From: Paulinella micropora
Taxonomy: Eukaryota; Cercozoa; Imbricatea; Euglyphida
Reading direction: 5' to 3'
Assembly (NCBI GenBank): GCA_009731375.1
Contig: BJOX01000196.1
Span: 589,405 to 653,404 of the forward strand
Length of the DNA: 64,000 bases
Shown here: positions 1 to 11,997 of the stretch, piece after piece
How positions within the stretch are numbered: the first letter of the stretch is position 1
How the letters are laid out: each line of letters begins with the position of its first letter
Program-made: the position numbers and the translations under genes
Notes under the pieces: model-generated
What the model was told of the DNA's origin: nothing
What the model saw: only the letters and a program-made list of their open reading frames with translations
Databases searched by the model: none

Positions 1-18
1 AGGAAAAAAAAAAAAAAA

Positions 19-67
<49 letters not shown>

Positions 68-120
68 TGCGACCTACCCAAGCCACACACAACCGCTCCC
101 TCCTTCTCTCTCTCCCTCCT

Positions 121-164
<44 letters not shown>

Positions 165-222
165 CTTCGCCCTCCGGTAAGTCATTGAGACATACAAAGA
201 TTGTGAATATCCTGTCCAAGGA

Positions 223-320
<98 letters not shown>

Positions 321-371
321 TGCGACCTACCCAAGCCACACACAACCGCTCCCTCCTTCTCTCTCTCTCTG

Positions 372-409
<38 letters not shown>

Positions 410-418
410 GCTCTCTCG

Positions 419-462
<44 letters not shown>

Positions 463-538
463 CTCTCTCTCTCTCCTCTCTCCTTCGCCCTCCGGTAAGT
501 CATTGAGATATACGAAGATCGTGAATATCCTGTCCAAG

Positions 539-595
<57 letters not shown>

Positions 596-598
596 AGA

Positions 599-637
<39 letters not shown>

Positions 638-639
638 GG

Positions 640-677
<38 letters not shown>

Positions 678-708
678 GCGACCTACCCAAGCAACACACA
701 ACCGCTCC

Positions 709-749
<41 letters not shown>

Positions 750-913
750 CGCTAAGTCATTGAGATATACGAAGATCGTGAATAACCTGTCCAAGGAGAG
801 AGAAAGAGAGAGAAAGAGAGAAAGAAAGAGAGAAAGAAAGAGAGAGAGAGAGAGTGAGAGAGAGAGAGTGAGAGAGAACTGCGACCTACCCAAGCCACAC
901 ACAATCGCTCCCT

Positions 914-960
<47 letters not shown>

Positions 961-1025
961 TCGCCCTCCGGTAAGTCATTGAGATATACAAAGATCGTGT
1001 ATATCCTGTTCAAGGAGAGAGAAAG

Positions 1026-1064
<39 letters not shown>

Positions 1065-1097
1065 CACACACACAGACAGACAGAGAGAGACAGAGAG

Positions 1098-1157
<60 letters not shown>

Positions 1158-1191
1158 TGCGACCTACTCAAGCCACACACAACCGCTCCCT

Positions 1192-1226
<35 letters not shown>

Positions 1227-1255
1227 TCTCTCTCTTCTTTCCTCTCTCTCTCTCT

Positions 1256-1302
<47 letters not shown>

Positions 1303-1334
1303 CTTCGCCCTCCGGTAAGTCATTGAGATATACG
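1..1334. repeat. Compound GA/CT satellite with conserved islands
   Basis: A purine tract (GA)n is followed by an island containing CTGCGACCTACCCAAGCCAC, then a (CT)n tract, then a second island containing CCTCCGGTAAGTCATTGAGA, then (GA)n again. The first island recurs near 67, 319, 675, 877 and 1155, and the second near 172, 487, 748, 966 and 1309. The unit is about 210-360 bp. Long Arg-Glu and Leu-Ser reading frames across it are repeat artefacts, not genes. Confidence 0.9.
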
Positions 1335-1339
1335 AAGGC

Positions 1340-1361
1340 TTGAGCAATCAGAATATTACTA

Positions 1362-1450
<89 letters not shown>

Positions 1451-1467
1451 CACTACCACTACTATTG

Positions 1468-1546
<79 letters not shown>

Positions 1547-1557
1547 CACTACCACTT

Positions 1558-1590
<33 letters not shown>

Positions 1591-1605
1591 TTACTACTAC
1601 TACTG

Positions 1606-1679
<74 letters not shown>

Positions 1680-1700
1680 GCTACTACTACTACTACTCCA

Positions 1701-1745
<45 letters not shown>

Positions 1746-1788
1746 GCTACTGCTACTACTACTACTACTGCTACTACTACTCGAACTC

Positions 1789-1852
<64 letters not shown>

Positions 1853-1945
1853 AACTACTGCAACTACTACTGCTACTACTACTACTGTGCGCGTATTTGT
1901 GATTGTATGTGTGCGTGTGTGTGTGTGTGTATGTATGTGTGTCTT
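1340..1945. repeat. (CTA)n trinucleotide array ending in GT repeat
   Basis: About 550 bp of CTA/TAC repeat with occasional TGC, CCA and GAA interruptions, then a short (GT)n run at about 1908-1945. The poly-Tyr, poly-Leu and poly-Val frames it creates are not credible proteins. Confidence 0.93.
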
Positions 1946-1966
1946 TGCTCGTTTCTGCCTCTTGAA

Positions 1967-2456
1967 AAACAAGATAAAAGTCTTGATTACAAGATTAAAA
2001 TCTTGAAGTCAAGATATATTGGGGGAAAAAAAATTTTGACAGCAAGATATAAATCCTGAAGTCATATATTAAGTCTAAAAATCAAGATATAAATCTTGAC
2101 GTCAAGATATATCGGAAAAAATAAATGTTGATTTCAAGATTTAGATCTTGAATTCAAGATTTTAGATCTTGATTTCAAGATAATAGATCTTGTTTTCAAG
2201 ATAAAAATTCTTTACTTCAAGATAAAAAATCTTGACTTCAAGACAAAAATCTTGACTTTTAGTAGAAATCTTGACTTTTTGTCTTGACTTTTAGTAGAAA
2301 TCTTGACTTTAAAGAAATCTTGATTCAAGATAAAAATCTTGAAATCATAGATTGAAATCTAGATTTTAAGATAATTTACCTGCTAATAGATTTTTTTAGA
2401 TTTTCAAGATTTTTAGGCCGCCTGTCAAGATTTTTTTTCAGGTCAAGATTTTTTGT
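1967..2456. repeat. Degenerate array of short palindromes
   Basis: AT-rich DNA in which the heptamer TCAAGAT and its complement ATCTTGA alternate more than twenty times, giving perfect little hairpins such as ATCTTGACTTCAAGAT. Spacing is irregular, about 12-25 nt. There is no open frame. It ends just before the start of the next gene. Confidence 0.8.
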
Positions 2457-2463
2457 CCCCGTA

Positions 2464-3832
2464 GTGTACATGTGGAACCAGTCACGACACAACGACCCTG
2501 TATCGAAATTCAAGGAACACAAGCGACGTCGTCTGGACCCTTATCCCATTTTGAACTCTAGGATTGACACCTTACGTACTGATAAGAGGTTTCAGGAGGA
2601 AATCAAGGCTGGGAAGACTACTCGCCTTCACGACAGTCTGCCGCGTACGCAAACTGTACAATTTATTTATGATTTACTGACCAGTTACGTGGCAGACGAA
2701 CGTGACATCCTTCGGAAGAACCATAAGGATAAGGCTACCTGGCTACCACAGGTCCTGATTGCCCCTCAAGCCAGCCTAGACATACTTCGTAATCCCGACT
2801 GGACGGACACAGCAATCTACACACAGTACTTGGGACCCACTGGATCGCTTGCAGCGGCAGAGAAACTCTGGAACTACATTGGAAATGTCATCCCTGTCGA
2901 AGTTTTTCATAACTACTACACAGTCACTGCTTCCACAGCTGGATTGAATGGATCATTACCGACTGCTACTCCTTCAGGTACAACTACCAATACTAAACCA
3001 GCCGTATTGACCCCGTTGACTCCAGTTTGCCTTCGGCTACAGCATCCACTGGCACACCTGCACTTCGACCGTCTGGTCCACCTTTCATGCAGTCTCTACC
3101 AAGCATGCCGTACACTTCCCCAGACGTTTCGTCCATATGTACTAGACGCCACGCTCGAGCTGCGACGCCCGCTCCGTTGCGTCCCGTCGTACAACCATTG
3201 TCAGCTCTATTCGCTAGTAGATTAAATGAGCAGGTGAACCGTTCCCTTGCTATGCAATCTTTTCTCGGTACGCTCTTTTCGGCTCTACAACTGCCTATTA
3301 CACTCATTGTCGACCAACCGGGCTACGACATCGGTCTGTTTGCTTCAAGTTCAGCACTCAATCAGACTACATCACCTACTGCAGCCCTTCTCGATTGTCA
3401 GCAGACTCCGTCATGACAACGTCGACCCCGAGATCTTCGCCCGCTTCATTCAGCTCAAGTACTAACACCTTGGCACCCATCACAGAAGGTTCTGCACTTA
3501 CAGCAACACCTACTGCAGCTGAAGCCAAGTTTGACGAAGAGGCAGCAGAAGCTGAACGATATGCTATCGAACTTGGAGAGACAGCCGCCAACGCTGTTGA
3601 ACGAGAACGAGAACGAGAGCGAAAACTGGAAGCAGCACGTACAGCAGCACTCGGACGTGAAGAAGTAGACGAAACAGACCAAGCTGATGACTCCGTCCAA
3701 CAGCCTCAGCTTCAGCCTCCGCCCGATGGACCATCATCATCGTCGGTGATCTCATCCGGCGATGGAACATCACCCCAGTCTTCTCCACCCCGTCATGTCT
3801 TCCGCTCCAGCACTTCTGGCGCCAACATATAG
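2464..3832 (+). pseudogene. Unrecognised protein gene, two frameshifts
   Basis: Three overlapping open frames read as one product if two single-base shifts are allowed: frame from 2464 to about 3020, a second from about 3027 to 3415, and a third from 3395 to 3832. The first about 165 residues look like an ordinary folded domain rich in charged and aromatic residues. The middle is Pro/Ser/Thr-rich, and the end is an Ala/Glu/Arg-rich probable coiled coil with a (GA-rich) RERERER segment followed by a Pro/Ser-rich tail. I do not recognise the family. It lies upstream of, and on the same strand as, the methyltransferase-like gene and could be part of the same mobile unit or an independent host gene. 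It may also be a gag-like protein; nothing decisive is visible. Confidence 0.45.
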
Positions 3833-3844
3833 CTAGGCTACCAC

Positions 3845-4132
3845 ATGACTTCAATTGAGGCGGACAACTCCGCTCGGTACTGGTGGATCGACCAAGACCT
3901 GGACCTGATTGTCCTACCTGCTTTAGTGCCACAATGTACCCAAAACATTCGACCTACTTTTTCGGGAGTGATCAGCAAGTTTGCTTCCTCCAAGTCTCCT
4001 ACGGGTAGAATGTGGCTCGTTTCTGCTTGAGACGAAGAGAAGGGCCAAACCATCATCTTTCATTTGGCAGAGCGAGACTGTTTGCATTCGGGCAACAGAG
4101 CAGACTTGCCTGAGGGTGTGACTGGGAACAGT
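3845..4132 (+). pseudogene. Coding-like fragment with in-frame TGA
   Basis: A frame opening at 3845 gives about 61 residues with normal composition, meets TGA at 4028-4030, and then stays open for another 33 or so codons to a second TGA near 4129. Aromatic and acidic residues suggest real coding descent rather than chance. It precedes the methyltransferase-like gene and may be a remnant of an upstream exon. No family was recognised. Confidence 0.3.
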
Positions 4133-4464
4133 CGCTGCGTCGCATCTTTGAAAAGTGTGTGACCACCAGTGCACCTACTGGTCAAACAGCATGTCCCTTT
4201 TGATCTCTAGTTCTCTCCCTCTTGTTTTTCCCTTCTGTGTGTGCTTTATGCTTGTTTTTTTCAATGTTTGATGTCTTTGTGTGTGTGTGTGTGGCTGAGT
4301 TGAATTCGTCCCCTGGCCCCTTTCCTACGTTGCAAATTGTTTGCGGTGATTTTTTTGATTATGAATTCCATGTGGCAACTGTAGGCAAGCTCAATAAGAA
4401 GCTGAAAGAGTTGCTGCAGGCGATAGCTGAGAAGGCTGCCAAAGTGGCTGCCACTGAAAAACAG

Positions 4465-4667
4465 GTCTGGACCATTTGCAGCTGGCTCTTTTATGCATAA
4501 AAGTTCCATGTTCGGATTGGCTCGAATGCCTTTTTCACGTTTTTTTCGATTTTCCACTTGTGATCTATTTTTTACGCCCGAGCCCAATTTCACTCACCAC
4601 TTTTATGCATAAAAGTGCTGATCATGACTGGTTTTGGGATTGGTGCCACCTGAATTTTCTTTTGCAG
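4465..4667 (+). other. Intron with two copies of the TTTTATGCATAAAA palindrome
   Basis: Begins GTCTGG after CAG and ends TTTTGCAG, between two coding-like exons. The 16-bp palindrome CTTTTATGCATAAAAG lies at 4488-4503 and again at 4600-4615. The upstream and downstream frames fit only if one extra base is kept in the exon, so the exact splice junction is uncertain. Confidence 0.55.
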
Positions 4668-5294
4668 GAACTGGAGACGAAGATGTAATTCCACCAAGCC
4701 CTTTGCCTACCCAATCCGAAGAGTCACCGTTTGCTGCTGCGTCAACACTTGCTGGCCAGGATGGCAAAGACAAGGGCAAGGCTGAACTGGAAGGGGACAA
4801 GGAAGAAGAAGCAGACAAAACTGAAGAAGAAGTAAAAGAAGAAGACGACGAGGAAGAAGATGAAGCAAGTGCCCTAGCTCGAGCACTGTCTTCGTCCAAG
4901 AAAGCTCAGGCCCAGAAGCAAGCTTCGTTTAGTCAAATGGAGGCCCAGGAAAATGACCCTGATGATGACGACGGTGAATTGCAGTCTCAGGCCTCAGGTT
5001 CGTGTCAGAAAAGGAAAATTCTGCCCAATTCCCCACCGTTGAAACTCAGTCTGAAGGCTCCTTTTTCTGCTTCAAGGAAATCAAGCCCATCAGGAAGCTC
5101 TGTCGTGTCAACCCCTACCAATGCAAGCAAGAAGAGGAAGAACAAAAGTGATGAAGACCTCATCTTGACCCCTGACACTAGCAAACTTTCTCCTGCAGTC
5201 AAGAAAGCAAAGAAAATGAAAGGCAACAAGAAGTTCGGCAAAAACGTGACAGAAAAAGACAAGCAAGCGCAAGAAGAAGCCAAGTACCAAGAAG

Positions 5295-5361
5295 GTAAAA
5301 TCTCATTTGAGCGTGTCTGTGCTTGTGACTTTTATGCATAAAAGTGTCATGCGTTGTTCAG
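5295..5361 (+). other. 67-nt GT-AG intron with palindrome
   Basis: GTAAAA...TTCAG joins the Lys-rich exon to the globular exon in phase 1 and restores an open frame, so this is the best-supported intron here. The palindrome CTTTTATGCATAAAAG occupies 5329-5344, about 17 nt before the 3' splice site, and is followed by TGTCATG as in its sister introns. Confidence 0.75.
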
Positions 5362-6695
5362 AAACGAGGATCTTGGTCCAGGCAGCAACCCAAGACATCT
5401 CTTCGCTCTCGTACGACAACGTCGAAGTCCTGCCGGACCAGATCGCGGGTGCTCCGCACAAAGGAGTCATCGACCGCTCGCTGGACGAGAACCATGTCGG
5501 CGAACTCATGAACAACTTCTACACGAGTGGCAAACCCAACGACAAGATCGAGTGGGTGGGTTGGCTGCAGGACAAGAATAACAAGGTTGTCTTTGAAAAA
5601 GAGTTAGGCTTGGACGAGGAGGACAACGACTTGATGGAGCCTCCTGCTTTCTGCAACCGAGACACTGTCAATGAATGGACAAAACAGTGGAGAGCTGCGT
5701 GCGTCATCGACGGTAAGGGCGGCAAACTGGACTGGAACAACATTCCGTTGGACAAGCGTACGGAGCTACAAACGTTTCTGAGGAACAAGATGAAGGAAGG
5801 CAAGCTGCACATGGAGGCGTTCGTGGGCCTGCTCACCTCCAACGCAATTCAGCGCTTGCACCGAATGCACCCCACAGGCGTTGTGGCAAGTCATCAAGAT
5901 GTCGAAGCTTCCATTCGTGAGATGGAACGAGAAAGGTCGGCGTGCAGTGAGTCTTTTGGGCGCCTACGAGAATCGCGTGGCGCAGACGCAACGCAAGAAT
6001 ACGTTTGGGGAGAACGCCATCGCTGCCCACAACCAGGGCTACTTTGCGATTTTGCGCCTCAAGGATCAATCTGCAAAGTCGATTTAAAAGTTTTTGGGTA
6101 CTTGGAAGCAGGAGTTTGCTCTTTCTCGCAAGATCAACCAAGCTACCTTCAATTCGATGTGGACCTACGTGTCGTCTCACACAGGCGAGCTTTGGAAGGT
6201 TTGGAAGCAGCTCCTTTCCCGCCATGGAATTCGCGAAGACATGGACAAGGCCATCATCGACAGCATCAACGAACTGCACTGGATTCGAAAGGACAAGCCT
6301 GGCCTGTTGGAGGAAATGAAAGCTCTTGTGAAAAAGCTCTCTGAGTGCAAGTTGAAGCAAGTCAACAGCATCATGAAGGAGTTCTTCATCAATCAGAAGA
6401 AGTACTGCTGCTACCACAAGTTGAAGGAGGACATTTTTGCCCTGGCCCAGTCCATGAACATGTTTCAACTCGAGGGAGTTCTCATCAATGAGACCTGGGA
6501 CGAACTGTGCATCTTGGTTCCGCAATTGAACACTGAGACTTCGCGCAGGACCATGATGGCCGCCGTCGATTTCCTGTACAAGTCGGCCGTCAAGTCTCGC
6601 AAGATTCCTGAAGCGCTCAGGAAGCAAGTGCTCGTCTGGTTCGACCTCGCGAAAGTGCGTTACACGACGGGAAAGCCGACCCAGATGCCCTTCAG

Positions 6696-6756
6696 GTCTA
6701 GTCATCACCTTGTATTTTTATGCATAAAAGTGTCATGTTTGGTTTTGGCTGTGCAG
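6696..6756 (+). other. 61-nt intron with palindrome
   Basis: GTCTAG...GTGCAG between coding exons. The palindrome copy TTTTTATGCATAAAAG is at 6715-6730 and is followed by TGTCATGTTTGG. As in the first intron, the downstream frame is off by one base if strict GT-AG ends are used. Confidence 0.6.
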
Positions 6757-6816
6757 GCCGGAACGGAGTTAGAAATTGGCAACGCAAAGGTCATGAAGAG
6801 CGACATGTTCAAAATG

Positions 6817-7276
<460 letters not shown>

Positions 7277-8067
7277 ACTGCCTTTACGCGGACTTGCCGT
7301 ACAAAATTTCGGAATTACAGCATGATCAGGAGGAGATCAACGAGGAGAAAGTCAAGACCTTGCTCAACGCATTCAATGTCGTAGGCAACTCTGAGAAGAG
7401 TGCTGTTGTCTTCCACTGCCATCCTTCCCAGTACAACATGCTGGTGGAGGCTCTTACATCGACTGGGTACAACACCATTGAAACGGTGTTCTGGTACAAA
7501 AAGAATCACAACTACGTAGGAGATGTCCAGAAGTGGATCAAGGCGGTGGAGATGATGCTGGTGGCCTTCAACCCGAAGCAAGCCTCCTTCACCCTCAACC
7601 TCGACCAGAACCCCGTTCTCCGTCACAACCTCTTCGTCGTCGAGGTACCGGTCAAGAAACAGCGCCATTCCTCCGACGGAGCACGCGTGAACGTCTTCGA
7701 GAAGCCCACGCAGCTGTAGAAGCAGATTTTTTCAACCATTCTGCCACCTCTAAGCAATGTTCTTGTTGCATGCATGGGTTCAGGTTCAGAGGTAATCGGT
7801 GCTTTGGAGGCCGACATGCGAGTTACTGGAATCGACATCGACGCAAAGCAGGTTGAATTCGCGAAGTCTTGTGTCAGGGCGTTCCTGAACCCGACCAAGA
7901 AGAAGGGCAAGAAGAAAAAGGCTACAAGTGAAGATGAAGTTGAGGACGACGACAAGGAGGAGGACGAAAACGACCAAGGCAAATTAAAGTGACAAAGTTC
8001 TTGAGAAATTTAAAAGGGAGCACATTGGTGGAAGTGCAAAGGGCGTGACCAAGGCGATCTGTTTCAC

Positions 8068-8072
8068 TTGCA
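8068..8072. other. Left target-site duplication TTGCA
   Basis: The five bases immediately before the left inverted repeat at 8073 match the five bases immediately after the right inverted repeat (10791-10795). Confidence 0.8.
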
Positions 8073-10790
8073 CTTGGACCTGCCAACGTACTGCTTCATT
8101 TACCCTCTTTGGAAGGTGAAATATCAATTATGCAATGCTGAGAAATGACCCAATCATGCTTGTTAAAAATATGTCATATTTTCAGACCTAGTGAAAGATC
8201 ATCACCACAATTTTCTGGTTAAGATTCATCAAAGCTACCCATCCGGTCCTGCAACTGAACCGTGCGCGCCGGCCATTTTCCAACCAAAACCACGTGGCAA
8301 ATATGACATATTTTTCTTAAGTGTCTTTTGATCATGTTTTTTAGACTGTGTTTGTAAAACTTAATTTCTTTGTAGGTAATCAACACAACTAACTACAGTT
8401 TGTTCCTTGCAAATGACACAACACTAAAAAATATGTCATATTTTTTGTTACAATGAATTCAACAAAGGTGCTTCATGAAATCAGTGAAGCATCTGATAAG
8501 AAAATGTTACTAGTAGGAAAGAAGTTGATCAAACAGAAAAACAAATGTGTTAAACAAATGAAAAAAATTAACATGATTGAGACACAGCAACCTGCGACGA
8601 ATTTTGTGAAACGTTGTCACACCAATGTCTGAATGTTTGGCAAACTTTGTTACAATTTTTTCTGCTTACACATCAATTCATTTAGGATGCATCAACTAGA
8701 AATCACTTGACACACAAAATTGAACCAGAAGCTTCATCACGAAGCTGCTGCTCTAAAGCTTCAAGGAGTTTTTGTTCTACAATGATTGTGTGAAAAGTAG
8801 GTAATGAATCTCACATCGTGTCGTAATTCTGTTCAAATGTAGATTTTTGTTTTTCACTAAAATGTTTTTAAGGTACTAAAGTGCACCATCAAGTATGTGT
8901 GTTCTCAACACAGAAAGGTACTATTGATTGCAAAATTTGTATTTTTAAAAAAAAACAACAAATGAAAAAAACTGAATCTGAAGTTTGTGAAAAACAGAAA
9001 TATGTCATATTGTGAAAATGACTCAGTTTTAACAACGTCACCTGAAAAAAATCTGTAAAATCAAGTTCAAATGGTTTTTTAGAAAATTAAAATATGTCAT
9101 ATTCTATTACATGACTGCTTTTGAGTCGACAATCAGTTTAATCAAAGCGCTAAAAACAGTTTAGGCTCACTTTTTTTTTAAATGACTGAACAAACTAGGT
9201 CAATTTTCCATTTTTGATTGCAAAAAAAAAAAATATGCTGGCTCCGTTTCAATCCTACTAAAACCTTAAAAAACAAGCATGTTTTCTAGCATGCTGATTA
9301 TTTTTTTGAAGCATTGAACAAATCTGGTCATGTGAGCGCTTTTGGATTGGTACTTTGTTTGTGAGAACGTCCCAAATTTGTTTTGGGACGTTGTAAAACT
9401 AATGAACCAAATTTCTTTTCAACACTTCTCAGCTTTTAGTTAGATCAAGAACTTAAGTTAATGTCTGGAAATGAAATTTGAAGGTCCATGATGAGTTTAA
9501 CTAGTTTAAAAACATTAAAAATGAAGAAAATGTTGACCTAGAGATGCATGATCTTGTCATGAATTGCATTTTGTTTGATTTTTTGTTCTGTGATTCAGTT
9601 TAAATCTGTCTTTCTTTTGGTTTTTTAAAGTCACCTGTGGTTGTGTCTGAAATGTTAGCATGTGATGTGTAATTTCAATTGTAAAAACGTTACTATGTTT
9701 TTAACTTTTCGTGTTAATGGTTGCAGCTGAATGATCATGAATGCTTGATCGTGAAAATTAACATGAAGAAGACAAGCAAACTAAAAAATTCAAATATGAC
9801 ATATTTCTTCTTTTTTTTAAACAGCATAAATGTTCAGTTGAGTCTTGCAGACAAGAAAAATATGACATATTTTCATTTCATGCAACTGACACAGAAAATT
9901 TGAGTCTGGGAATTCGAATCTTACATTCTTTTTCCATCACATGCTTCGTCTGTGTCTTTGTAGTTCCTGAAGAAAACCTTGCTTCTTAGATTTAAAGACA
10001 CATCATTTAATTTTGTTCATCTCGAAAGCAGAAAGATGTTAAAAACAAACAGAAAGATGGATCTAAAGAAGAATGGAAGCTGGAAGCGACCCTAGAAAAG
10101 TAACGTTTTGTAGGAAGAAGAAAAATGAAGACAACGTCAGTCCCTGCAAAGCGTGCATCGTTCAGTCATGCATGAAATGAGAACAGTGCACGACGTGTCA
10201 CAATTGAAACTGCCTTCTCACAAAGGGTCGTGTGCCAGCAGCTGGTTCAATGATGGAATTACACTGACTTTGCGTTTTGATTTTTAGTGTTCACTAACTA
10301 GGATGACTACGTTAAACAGGATGATGGCTTGTTCGCGGAGGGTTCCTTCTGCTTGGAAGAGTGCCATGACGAATGGCATGTACTTGTAAACCAAGCCGCC
10401 CCCGCTCTTCCCGCTGCTACCCAGTAATGCATTTGGATTCGGGCACTGTTTTCGAAATATGTCATATTTTTCGAAAGTACTTTTTTTAAATGAAATTGAC
10501 CCTTTTGTTTCATTGTTTGAATTTTGCCTGAACGTTTTCGTGCCTCCGGACCGGTTCAAGACTTTCCTCCTCGTTTCCACCGGTACTTGTAGTGTGTTTG
10601 AAGACATCAGTTCCGGAAAATATGTCATACAAAACACCTGCTCGAGCCAAATTGCAAGGATGCACTGTTTTTCGATGGCTGAACCTGCTTTCATGAGGTT
10701 TTTTTCACGTTTACCCCGGTTAAAACAGAAAATTTTAATAAATTGCAGATATTTTTTCCCCCCGAATTGCCGTACGTTGGCAGGTCCAAG
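8073..10790. mobile_element. Non-autonomous TIR DNA transposon, 2718 bp
   Basis: The element has a perfect 19-bp terminal inverted repeat, CTTGGACCTGCCAACGTAC at 8073-8091 and its complement at 10772-10790, with TTGCA duplicated on both sides. Removing the element plus one TTGCA joins the flanks in frame (codons for C-F-T-C-K-Q-G-L-D), so the insertion split an exon of the methyltransferase-like gene. The interior is AT-rich and I find no transposase. Open frames at 9721-9903 and 10284-10838 lack recognisable features. The motif ATATGTCATAT, in either orientation, occurs near 8169, 8301, 8431, 9000, 9092, 9794, 9860 and 10457, with a variant near 10620, and may be a subterminal transposase-binding repeat. 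The superfamily is not identified; a 5-bp duplication is compatible with several. Confidence 0.82.
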
Positions 10791-10795
10791 TTGCA

Positions 10796-11034
10796 AGCAA
10801 GGCTTGGACTTCGAAGAAGATGACTTTGTGCAGGACAACCACTACCTGCACGTACCGTCGTACGTGCACGTGCCCAGTTCGCGATCGTCGTTTTTCTCCG
10901 GTTCCGCAGCTCCGTGTTCGAATTCGATCGTTTGCTTCGACTCCGTCCTCAACGGCTGTGTCAAAAACGATAGCATCTTCGTTCACGGTTGCTTCTGCAA
11001 CGACTCGTGCCACACCAAGTGGCACAAGAACTAG
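10796..11034 (+). CDS. Cys-rich C-terminal exon of the methyltransferase-like gene
   Basis: This is the open continuation of the exon interrupted at 8072. After the transposon is removed, the frame passes from TGC-A at 8069-8072 into AG-CAA at 10796. It encodes an acidic stretch (GLDFEEDDFV), a His/Val-rich stretch and a final Cys-rich region (CFDSVLNGC, GCFCNDSCH), and stops with TAG at 11032-11034. The paired cysteines suggest metal binding. No family was recognised. Confidence 0.5.
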
Positions 11035-11140
11035 AAGAATGCCGCTGCACTTAAGCTTCTTGCTTCTACTCAGCTTGCAGCATGGCGCAAGAATGCATGC
11101 GCACCACACCAAATTAAACGCCAGAATGTTCTACATACAT

Positions 11141-11997
11141 CTTGGACCTGCCAACGTACTGCTTCATTTACCCTCTTTGGAAGGTGAAATATCAATTATG
11201 CAATGCTGAGAAATGACCCAATCATGCTTTGTTAAAAATATGTCATATTTTCAGACCTAGTGAAAGATCATCACCACAATTTTCTGGTTAGATTCATCAA
11301 TGTTACCCATCCGGTCCTGCAACTGAACCGTGCGCGCCGGCCATTTTCCAACCAAAACCACGTGGCAAATATGACATATTTTTCTTAAGTGTCTTTTGAT
11401 CATGTTTGTTAGACTGTGTTTGTAAAACTTAATTTCTTGTAGGTAATTAACACAACTAACTACAGTTTGTTCCTTGCAAATGACACAACACTAAAAAATA
11501 TGTCATATTTTTTGTTACAATGAATTCAACAAAGGTGCTTCATGAAATCAGTGAAGCATCTGATCACATCAACTTGTGAGAAAATGTTACTAGTAGGAAA
11601 GAAGTTGATCAAACAGAAAAACAAATGTGTTAAACAAATGAAAAAAATTAACATGATTGAGACACAGCAGCCTGCGACGAATTTTGTGAAACGTTGTCAC
11701 ACCAATGTCTGAATGTTTGGTAAACTTTGTTACAATTTTTTCTGCTTACACATCAATTCATTTAGGATGCATCAACTAGGAATCACTTGACACACAAAAT
11801 TGAACCAGAAGCTTCATCACGAAGCTGCTGCTCTAAAGCTTCAAGGAGTTTTTGTTCTACATTCTGTGAAAAGTAGGTAATGAATCTCACATCGTGTCGT
11901 AATTCTGTTCAAATGTAGATTTTTGTTTCTCACTAAAATGTTTTTAAGGCACTAAAGTGATTTTTGCGCCATCAAGTATGTGTGTTCTCAACACAGG
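11141..11997. mobile_element. Partial second copy of the TIR element
   Basis: Starts with the same 19-bp end (11141-11159) and matches 8073-8921 almost base for base over about 850 bp, with small indels such as an extra segment near 11562. Similarity stops after CTCAACACAG at 11997, where copia coding sequence begins. No right end was found in the window. Open frames are absent. Confidence 0.8.

Noticed and set aside
185-1326. Long Arg-Glu and Leu-Ser reading frames on both strands
   Set aside because: Direct products of (GA)n/(CT)n repeats; no start context, no complexity.
1010-2059. Poly-Val, poly-Tyr and poly-Leu proteins of 145-320 residues
   Set aside because: Created by the CTA array; every frame is open because the repeat lacks stops.
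3900-4200. Minus-strand frames at 3838-4174 as a gene
   Set aside because: No recognisable motif; the plus strand has better composition.
9721-10838. Transposase inside the TIR element
   Set aside because: The open frames at 9721-9903 and 10284-10838 are short, AT-driven and lack DDE-type motifs.
8073-11997. The two 850-bp copies as LTRs of the copia element
   Set aside because: The first copy has matching inverted ends at 8073 and 10790 with a TTGCA duplication, so it is a DNA transposon end; no TG...CA LTR boundaries or primer-binding site were seen.
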